A DNA stretch of 64,000 bases from Oleidesulfovibrio alaskensis DSM 16109 (GTDB lineage: Bacteria > Desulfobacterota > Desulfovibrionia > Desulfovibrionales > Desulfovibrionaceae): contig NZ_KI519494.1 of the NCBI RefSeq assembly GCF_000482745.1, positions 248,001 to 312,000 of the forward strand. The letters are read 5' to 3'. Both the position numbers and the translations under genes were made by a program. Shown here piece by piece: positions 58,095 to 64,000 of this stretch. The notes under the pieces were generated by a model. That model was not told the origin of the DNA, made no database searches, and was given only the letters and a program-made list of their open reading frames with translations. The first letter of the stretch is position 1. The number at the start of each line of letters is the position of its first letter.

Positions 58095-59900
58095 TTATTT
58101 TTTAAGCTCGTCCACAAGGCTGCGCAGCGTGACTGCCTGCTCGGCCAGCTGCCCGATGTCCTGCACCGATTCTGCGATCATACGCCCGTTGTCCTGGGCA
58201 AGGGTGTTCACTTCTTCCACACTGCGGGCTATTTCCTCGCTCGCTGCGGACTGTTCTTCGGCTGCGGTGGCAATGGACTGCACCTGACCTGCGGCATCCT
58301 GCGCCAGACGGACTATTTCTGAAAGCATTTCACCGGAAGATGCCGAACGGGCTACGGCCTTGTCGATGGCCTGAGAGGCTTCTGTCATGCCGTCCACGTT
58401 TGTTTTTGCCAGTTGCTGGATAGCCACAATGCTGTCACCCACTTCCTTGGTGGCATTCATGGTCTTTTCGGCCAGTTTTCTCACCTCGTCGGCCACCACG
58501 GCAAAACCGCGTCCGGCATCACCCGCGCGGGCGGCTTCAATGGCGGCGTTAAGCGCCAGCAGGTTGGTCTGGTCGGCTATGTCGTTGATCACACTCATCA
58601 CATGGCCGATGGATTGCGACTGGTCGCCCAGACGGTGCATGTTTTCCTTCAGCCCGTCAGCGAGCGCTTTCAGGTCATTCATGGCATTGATGGTGGCAGA
58701 TACCGCCTCGGCCCCTTCCTGCGCCTTTATGCGCGAAAGATCGGTCTGTTCCGCTGCCTCGGCGGCGTTGCGCGCCACTTCCATCACGGTGGCGTTCATT
58801 TCTTCCATGGCTGTGGCGGTTTCATTGATGCGCGCCATCTGCATGTCGGTGCCGTGGCTTATTTCGTTGCTGCGGGTGTCCAGGTCGCCCGTGGCGGTGG
58901 TAATGGCGGCCACCACACCCTCCAGACGCTGTGCCGCGGCATTCATGCCGTCGCGGGTGGCGGCCTCTGCGCGGGCCATGGCTTCCTTTGTCTGTTCGGT
59001 TGCCTGATGCGCGGCTTCGGCCTGACGGTTGGCTTCCGCTTCCTTCTGCTTCACAGTTTCTATGGTGGCCACAAGTTCGCGTACCATGCTGTTAAGCGAG
59101 CTTTGCAGACGCGCCACTTCATCTTTGCCGCTGTCGTCCAGCGTGATGTCCAGATTGCCCTGTGCAATCTGGTGCGCTGCCTCGGTGGCGCTGCGGATGG
59201 GTCTGACAATGCTGACAATGATAAGCGCGCACACAGGCAGCACCAGCAGTATCAGGGCTGCGGCTATGGACCCCGTCAGCGTGTAAACGGCGCTGCTGAC
59301 CATGTCGCCCGTGGCTGTTTCCAGCCGTTCTCGTTCCGCGTCAATATTGTCTATGTATACTCCGGTCCCTATCCAGTACGGCGTACCGGAAATGGGGCGG
59401 GCGTAAGCCAGCTTGGGCTGCAGGCCCTGCCCGGGTTTGTCGAAGACATAGCGGACAAAACCGCCGCCCGAACCGGCGGCCTTGCTGAGCTCATGAACGT
59501 AACGCACTCCGTCACTGTCCGTGACCGAGCTCAGATCCTGCCCGATGACGGATTTTTTGATGGGCAGTGCGACTACCGTTGTCCCTTCGTACACAAAAAA
59601 GTAGCCGGACTTGTCATCCTCAAAGCGGACGTTTTCCACCGCGGTGCGGATGAATTCCAGCTGTTCTTCCTTGCTTGCGGAGTCACTCAGTATGTCGCCT
59701 ATGGTTGTGGCTATGCTGTCCGTGGCGACTTTGAGTTTGGTCCGTTCGCCTCTGAGCATCACGGCTTCAGTTTCTTTGATGTTGTACGCAACGACTGAAT
59801 CCTGCATTTTCAGCGAGGCTAAAAAAATGCCCACGATGCACAGCACCAGCAAGGCGACAAGAGCGATTACTCGCGTTCCTATAGAGTATTTTCTGAGCAT
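58095..59900 (-). CDS. Methyl-accepting chemotaxis protein with single-Cache sensor
   Basis: 601 residues, start preceded by GGAGGACCT. The anchor IGTRVIALVALLVLCIVGIF is followed by a Cache_2-type periplasmic domain (SGYFFVYEGTTVVALPIKKS, GGGFVRYVFDKPGQ, YWIGTGVYIDNIDAER), a second helix near 210-232, HAMP, and a signalling domain with INDIADQTNLLALNAAIEAA and GFAVVADEVRKLAEKT. It resembles the receptor at 32923 in size and sensor type but is clearly diverged. Single gene with its own terminator. Ligand unknown. Confidence 0.93.
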   Translation of the reverse strand: MLRKYSIGTRVIALVALLVLCIVGIFLASLKMQDSVVAYNIKETEAVMLRGERTKLKVATDSIATTIGDILSDSASKEEQLEFIRTAVENVRFEDDKSGYFFVYEGTTVVALPIKKSVIGQDLSSVTDSDGVRYVHELSKAAGSGGGFVRYVFDKPGQGLQPKLAYARPISGTPYWIGTGVYIDNIDAERERLETATGDMVSSAVYTLTGSIAAALILLVLPVCALIIVSIVRPIRSATEAAHQIAQGNLDITLDDSGKDEVARLQSSLNSMVRELVATIETVKQKEAEANRQAEAAHQATEQTKEAMARAEAATRDGMNAAAQRLEGVVAAITTATGDLDTRSNEISHGTDMQMARINETATAMEEMNATVMEVARNAAEAAEQTDLSRIKAQEGAEAVSATINAMNDLKALADGLKENMHRLGDQSQSIGHVMSVINDIADQTNLLALNAAIEAARAGDAGRGFAVVADEVRKLAEKTMNATKEVGDSIVAIQQLAKTNVDGMTEASQAIDKAVARSASSGEMLSEIVRLAQDAAGQVQSIATAAEEQSAASEEIARSVEEVNTLAQDNGRMIAESVQDIGQLAEQAVTLRSLVDELKK

Positions 59901-60003
59901 AGGTCCTCCGCAGGGACTGTATGATAGTGTATGTAAGTGTTAACTAAAGAATATCTGCAGTGATTTCCAGTGTAAATAAAATAATAGGCCGGAAAATAAT
60001 AAA

Positions 60004-60030
60004 AAAGGCCACTACACTGTAGTGGCCTTT
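60004..60030. terminator. Terminator of the Lut operon
   Basis: Perfect 13-bp arms AAAGGCCACTACA / TGTAGTGGCCTTT. On the minus strand it is followed by TTTTTTATTATTTT; it lies 22 bp after the LutB-LutA stop. Confidence 0.88.
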
Positions 60031-60051
60031 GTATGTTTGGCAGTGACGCGA

Positions 60052-62193
60052 CTATTTAAGCTTGTCTGCAAGCAGCTCGGCTACGTGGCGCACTTCAATG
60101 TCGCGGCCGGACGATTTGCAGCCGCCGCGCAGCTGCATGATGCAGCCGGGGCAGTCGGCGACCATTTTTTTGGCGCCGGTGGCTTCAATGTTGGTCAGCT
60201 TTTTGTCCAGCAGCTTTTCGGAAAGTTCGGGGAACTTGACCGAGAAGGTGCCGCCGAAACCGCAGCAGACCTCTTCTTCTTCCGCCTTGGCGTAATCGGC
60301 GGCCATGTTGATGAGGTTGCGGGGCTGTTCGGTGACATGCAGGCCGCGGCACAGGTGGCACGAAGCGTGGTAGGCCACTTTTTCGTCCGACTTGTTGAAC
60401 TCTTCGGCCTTTACGCCCAGTACGTCATGCGCAAAGGAGCTGAAGTCGATGACGCGCTCGGAGAACTGCTTGGTGCGGATGGCCAGCTCGGGCTTGTCTG
60501 CCAGAATGTTGGGGTACGATTCCTTGAGCTGGGAGCCGCAGGAAGCGCACAGCGTGACGATGTAGTCATACTTGGCAGGATCGAACGCCATGACGTTCTG
60601 TGCGGCCACGTCAATGGTTGCCTGACGCTCACCCATCATCTGCACGGGCAGACCGCAGCAGCTCTGATCCATGGGGAAGTCCACATCCACTCCGTGTGCG
60701 GCGAAAAGCTTAACGGCGGCTTTCATCTGCTCGGGGTAGACAAAGTCCTGCACGCAGCCTGCAAACAGCGCCACGCGCAGCTTGGCGTTGGCCACTTTGG
60801 GCTTGATGGATTCAAACTCGTCGCGGAATGCCTTTTCGGCCACGGAGGGGAACCGGCGGAAGCCCTGATCCTTCATGAACATGAGGGGCAGGTGACGCAG
60901 GAAGGGACCGTCCTGCACCGGCTTCTGAGCCCACTTGCCGAAGCGCAGCAGGGTGTGGAAGAGCTTGCGGTTTTTCAGCACCTTGCCCAGCAGGGTGGTT
61001 TCGATGGGCATGTCGCCTTCTTCGTTCAGGCGTGCGCGGATGTCCTTGATCAGACGGGGCAGGTCGATGCCGCCGGCGCAGATGTTTTTGCAGGCTTCAC
61101 AGTTGATGCAGTTGTGCACCAGGTTCTTTGCCTTGTCGGAGCCGTGGAAGAAGTAGGTGAGAATAAGACCGATGGCGCCGATGTAGATATGGCCCATTTT
61201 GTGTCCGCCGACCAGACGGTACACGGGACATACGTTGGCGCAGGCGCCGCAGCGCACGCAGCGCAGTACCTGCGAGTACAGCGGGTCGTCGGCCATGGCG
61301 CGGCGGCCGTTGTCCAGAAACACGATGTGCATTTCTTTTTTGCCGTCAGGGCCGGTGGCGCATTCGTTGGCACCTGTGATCCATGTGACGTACGAGGTGA
61401 TGGCCTGACCCGTGGCGTTACGGGGCAGCACCTTGAGCGTGCGCAGAGCGTCGTGCATGGTGGGCACCAGCTTGTCCAGACCTGCCAGAGCCACATGTAC
61501 GCGGGGCAGGGTGGAAACAAGGCGTGCGTTGCCTTCGTTTGTCACCAGACCGATGGTGCCGGTGGAAGCCACACAGAAGTTGGCGCCGGTGACGCCCATT
61601 TCGGCGGTGGCGTATTCTTTGCGCAGTTCGCGGCGGGCCACTTTGGTCAGCTTCTGCGGGTCGTTGTCCTGCTTCTGCTTGGTCACGTCGCTGAACAGAT
61701 CGGCCACCTGATTACGCGAAAGGTGGATTGCGGGCATAACCATGTGAGTGGGACCTTCGTGGCGCAGCTGGATGATCCATTCGCCAAGGTCGGTTTCCAC
61801 CACTTCAAACTCATTTTCAACCTGATGGTTGAACTGAGTTTCTTCACTGGTCATGGATTTGGATTTGACAATTTTTTTCACGCCGGCATCGCGTGCGATC
61901 TGGGCGATGATTTCGTTGGCTTCCTGAGCTGTCTTGGCCAGATGCACCTTGACGCCGCGTTTTTCAGCTTCGGCCTTGAACTGGGCGTACAGCTGATCCA
62001 TCTGCTTTGCTGCGGCGTCTTTGGCGTCAGCCACTTCGGCGATGAGCGACTGCACGTCCATGCCCTTGAACGCATTGGCGCGGCCCACGGGGTAGGCAAC
62101 GGCAAATTTGTCCATGGTGGAGCGCAGAAAATCGTTATCCAGCGATTCGCGCAGTTCGGCGCGGTATTCTTTCAGATTCTTCGCGTTCTGCAT
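60052..62193 (-). CDS. LutB-LutA (LldF-LldE) fusion, L-lactate-oxidation iron-sulfur protein
   Basis: 713 residues, the length of LutB plus LutA. The N-terminal LUD domain (EIIAQIARDAGVKKIVKSKS; GVTGANFCVASTGTIGLVTN) is followed by two [4Fe-4S] motifs (CVRCGACANVCPVY and CINCEACKNICAGG). The C-terminal part carries the paired CCG domains of LutA/heterodisulfide reductase type (DQSCCGLPVQMMGE, SCHLCRGL, EEVCCGFGGTFSVKFPE, DCPGCIMQL). With LutC it oxidises lactate to pyruvate. The LutC stop lies 3 bp upstream of its start. The same fusion exists in other Desulfovibrio lactate operons. Confidence 0.92.
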   Translation of the reverse strand: MQNAKNLKEYRAELRESLDNDFLRSTMDKFAVAYPVGRANAFKGMDVQSLIAEVADAKDAAAKQMDQLYAQFKAEAEKRGVKVHLAKTAQEANEIIAQIARDAGVKKIVKSKSMTSEETQFNHQVENEFEVVETDLGEWIIQLRHEGPTHMVMPAIHLSRNQVADLFSDVTKQKQDNDPQKLTKVARRELRKEYATAEMGVTGANFCVASTGTIGLVTNEGNARLVSTLPRVHVALAGLDKLVPTMHDALRTLKVLPRNATGQAITSYVTWITGANECATGPDGKKEMHIVFLDNGRRAMADDPLYSQVLRCVRCGACANVCPVYRLVGGHKMGHIYIGAIGLILTYFFHGSDKAKNLVHNCINCEACKNICAGGIDLPRLIKDIRARLNEEGDMPIETTLLGKVLKNRKLFHTLLRFGKWAQKPVQDGPFLRHLPLMFMKDQGFRRFPSVAEKAFRDEFESIKPKVANAKLRVALFAGCVQDFVYPEQMKAAVKLFAAHGVDVDFPMDQSCCGLPVQMMGERQATIDVAAQNVMAFDPAKYDYIVTLCASCGSQLKESYPNILADKPELAIRTKQFSERVIDFSSFAHDVLGVKAEEFNKSDEKVAYHASCHLCRGLHVTEQPRNLINMAADYAKAEEEEVCCGFGGTFSVKFPELSEKLLDKKLTNIEATGAKKMVADCPGCIMQLRGGCKSSGRDIEVRHVAELLADKLK

Positions 62194-62196
62194 TGA

Positions 62197-62814
62197 TTAA
62201 TCCTCCAGCAGCAATACGTGCAGTTCAAGGGGACCGTGGGCGCCCAGTGCAAGGGTGCGTTCGATGTCTGCGGTACGGCTGGGACCGCTGATGAATGCGG
62301 TATAGGCCGGGCCCTGCATCAGTTCGGCCAGCAGCGGTTCTGCATCGTACGAGTCGGCCACAATGCGCGACTTGGGCAGAACAGCCACATGCACTTCGCT
62401 CACCATGGTGGCGAGACGCACTTCTTCGCTGTCGGATTTCAGAACGATGGTGCCGGTTTCGGCGATGCCTGCGTCACAGAACGTGAAGCCCACATCAATG
62501 CCGGCAAGGTGGTTGCGCATGCCTTCTTTGATCAGACGGATGCCGCGTTCTTCAGCCATGGCAGCCAGCTTGGCGAACTCGTCGTCAGCCAGCGCAGGGG
62601 CGGCCATGATTTTTTCCTGCTTGGTTTCGCACAGGGCTTCCGCCTCTGCCGAAAGATTCTGCTCGCAGCCGGAGATGAGCAGCTGGCATGCTTCTTTTTT
62701 GTCACACAGATCCACGGTGTAGGCATATGCCTCTTCGATGGATTTTACCTCTGCCACCGTGGCAGCCACCAGTTCGGCTTTCTCACGCATAAGCCGGGAC
62801 AGGTCTTGGGACAT
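62197..62814 (-). CDS. lutC: LutC (LldG) lactate-utilisation LUD-domain protein
   Basis: 205 residues. LUD fold with GIDVGFTFCDAGIAETGTIV, LATMVSEVHVAVLPKSRIVA and the C-terminal YTAFISGPSRTADIERTLAL plus GAHGPLELHVLLLED, all typical of LutC. It works with LutA and LutB in lactate oxidation. GGAG precedes the start and the stop lies 3 bp before the start of the fusion gene; translational coupling is likely. Confidence 0.93.
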   Translation of the reverse strand: MSQDLSRLMREKAELVAATVAEVKSIEEAYAYTVDLCDKKEACQLLISGCEQNLSAEAEALCETKQEKIMAAPALADDEFAKLAAMAEERGIRLIKEGMRNHLAGIDVGFTFCDAGIAETGTIVLKSDSEEVRLATMVSEVHVAVLPKSRIVADSYDAEPLLAELMQGPAYTAFISGPSRTADIERTLALGAHGPLELHVLLLED

Positions 62815-62830
62815 GTGGTGTTCTCCTGAA

Positions 62831-63892
62831 TTAGAAGCCGAGTTGAGCCTTCAATGCGGGGTAGTCCATGGTGTTATCCACCATCTGGGCGGCACGGCGG
62901 ATTTTTACAAGTTCCCGCAGTTTCTGGCTGTTAAGGATTTCTTCCATTTTGCGGGCAACGGTGTATGTGTCTTCGCGGACAACGATAACCGGTACCCCGC
63001 GCGCCTCGGATCGGGTGCGGATGATTTCATCGGGGGTGATGTTGCCGGTCAGAATAAGGCAGGGACACTGGTCTTCCAGTGCCACCAGCTGCAGATCCGT
63101 CCGGTCGCCGCCCACGATGGTGGCCGAGTTTGCGTGCTGTTTGAAATGGGACATGAAGTTGTCCACCTGCATGGTGCCGATCAGGAAGTCTTCCACAATC
63201 CGGCCCGATTCCCTGTTGCCGGAAACTATCCTGCCGCCCAGCCGCCATGCCAGCTCCACCGCCTTGATGGCGTTGAGCAGCCTGTCACGCGGCACAATGC
63301 CGAGGGCCGGTATGCCGTGCTCGGAAAGATAAGGCACAAGCATTTCCTCTGCATCACGCAGGTAGTCTTCGGGAACATCGTTGAACAGCACGCCCGCAAG
63401 GGCGTCTCCGAGGACTTCACGGTATCCCAGCAGCGCGTCGTAGTGCAGCGCGCCGTCGTATCTGTCCACCACCAGAGCCTTAAGCCCCAGCCGGCGCACA
63501 AGTGCGGGACCGCTTATTCCGGCGTGTCTGCCGGAATGCAGGAATTCTCCGCAACCGCCCACGAGCATGATGTCCCGCCCCCGGGACAATGTCTCGTACG
63601 CTTCGCGGACGCGTTCCATTTCGTTTTTCCGGTCTGCCAGCGAGCAGGTGCGCAGGTTGGCAGGGGTGATGACGGGAGTGACCAGCGCGGGATCGTCTTC
63701 CAGCCCCAGCACCTCCTGTACGAAAAAGGCGTCTTCATCGCCGACTATTTCGTCCACGGTCTTGGGGCGGGCGCCCAGCGGTTTCATGTAGCCCACACGC
63801 AGACCTTCACGCTGCAGCCACAGCCCGACGGCCATGGCAGCAAGGTTTTTGCCCGCCCAGGGGCCTGTGGAACCGATGTACAATCCCTTCAT
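62831..63892 (-). CDS. BioD-like P-loop plus DRTGG-domain protein (phosphotransacetylase N-terminal type)
   Basis: 353 residues. The N-terminal dethiobiotin-synthetase-like P-loop domain has LYIGSTGPWAGKNLAAMAVG and VGYMKPLGARP; a middle segment reads LAGVLFNDVPEDYLRDAEE. The DRTGG domain begins near 215 (GRIVSGNRESGRIVEDFLIG, then ATIVGGDRTDLQLVALE and LILTGNITPDEII). This matches the N-terminal regulatory half of long Pta enzymes, here as a separate protein. In Desulfovibrio lactate operons it follows the acetate kinase gene. A regulatory role in acetyl-phosphate metabolism is inferred. Confidence 0.88.
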   Translation of the reverse strand: MKGLYIGSTGPWAGKNLAAMAVGLWLQREGLRVGYMKPLGARPKTVDEIVGDEDAFFVQEVLGLEDDPALVTPVITPANLRTCSLADRKNEMERVREAYETLSRGRDIMLVGGCGEFLHSGRHAGISGPALVRRLGLKALVVDRYDGALHYDALLGYREVLGDALAGVLFNDVPEDYLRDAEEMLVPYLSEHGIPALGIVPRDRLLNAIKAVELAWRLGGRIVSGNRESGRIVEDFLIGTMQVDNFMSHFKQHANSATIVGGDRTDLQLVALEDQCPCLILTGNITPDEIIRTRSEARGVPVIVVREDTYTVARKMEEILNSQKLRELVKIRRAAQMVDNTMDYPALKAQLGF

Positions 63893-63921
63893 ATGTGTCT
63901 CTCTGCATCCGTTGCCGGAAG

Positions 63922-63956
63922 AAAAAAGGGGGCGGAGTTGCCGGAGCCCCGCCCCC
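63922..63956 (-). terminator. Hairpin with T-tract upstream of the DRTGG-domain gene
   Basis: Minus-strand stem GGGGGCGG / CCGCCCCC followed by six T residues. It lies 30 bp upstream of the DRTGG gene and therefore ends, or partly attenuates, transcription from a gene to the right of the window (by analogy with other Desulfovibrio, acetate kinase). The last 40 bp of the window are too short to call that gene. Confidence 0.7.
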
Positions 63957-64000
63957 GCGTCTATGTCATGCCTTGCGGCACAGGTCCGGTTGTTAGCCTT

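Noticed and set aside
60022..62196. 724-codon open frame on the plus strand across the LutB-LutA gene
   Set aside because: Antisense shadow of a well-supported gene; low-complexity Gly/His/Val composition and no domain.
63957..64000. End of a gene at the right edge
   Set aside because: Stops exist in more than one frame within 44 bp, so neither the frame nor the product can be decided from this window.

Overview
The window reads as a chromosomal segment of a sulfate-reducing Desulfovibrio-type bacterium. The choline trimethylamine-lyase at 18078-20618 is 846 aa long and places Asp216, Cys489, Glu491, Thr502, Tyr506 and Gly821 exactly where they lie in the structurally studied Desulfovibrio alaskensis enzyme. 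At the right edge is a lactate-utilisation (Lut) gene set of the kind found in the lactate oxidation operon of that group. I infer Oleidesulfovibrio (Desulfovibrio) alaskensis or a close relative.

Layout. (1) 1-12156: a truncated BCCT choline/betaine-type transporter, a TauE/SafE permease, a methyltransferase, an aromatic amino acid permease, a YceI protein and two tandem 720-aa chemoreceptors. (2) 12370-14891: a MerR/BmrR-type regulator, an 88-aa protein and an EamA-type transporter. (3) 15830-32331: a choline-degrading bacterial microcompartment (BMC) locus. It has eight shell genes, CutC and its activase CutD, two aldehyde dehydrogenase homologues (one without the catalytic cysteine), PduL, an iron alcohol dehydrogenase, PduS- and PduT-like electron-transfer proteins, EutJ and PduV homologues and two unassigned proteins. 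(4) 32923-34734: a third chemoreceptor. (5) 35512-55156: a compact operon of 19 genes for an unusual surface glycan. (6) 55186-55856: an IS3-type transposase relic and two tRNA genes. (7) 56062-59900: a rhodanese/ferritin-like fusion, a DUF362 protein and a fourth chemoreceptor. (8) 60052-63892: LutB-LutA fusion, LutC and a DRTGG-domain protein, all on the minus strand.

How the parts work together. Choline enters (possibly via the BCCT or EamA transporter) and CutC, activated by CutD, cleaves it in the compartment to trimethylamine and acetaldehyde. Acetaldehyde is disproportionated by the intact aldehyde dehydrogenase plus PduL to acetyl phosphate, and by the alcohol dehydrogenase to ethanol. 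Two nearly identical MerR-type promoters with a TTCCCC...GGGGAA dyad in an over-long spacer fire outward from 14892-15829, one toward the EamA gene and one toward the BMC operon. This suggests one regulator controls both.

The glycan operon holds homologues of all four enzymes of the Campylobacter phosphoramidate pathway (glutamine kinase, cytidylyltransferase, gamma-glutamyl hydrolase, APS-kinase-like CDP-phosphoramidate kinase). It also has a HisH/HisF/WbpG set for acetamidino-sugar formation, a short NeuB-like synthase and a glycosyltransferase/CMP-sugar-synthetase-like fusion. My best candidate for an undescribed system is a phosphoramidate- and amidine-decorated surface glycan in a sulfate reducer. 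All function calls are from reading the sequence; no database search was run.
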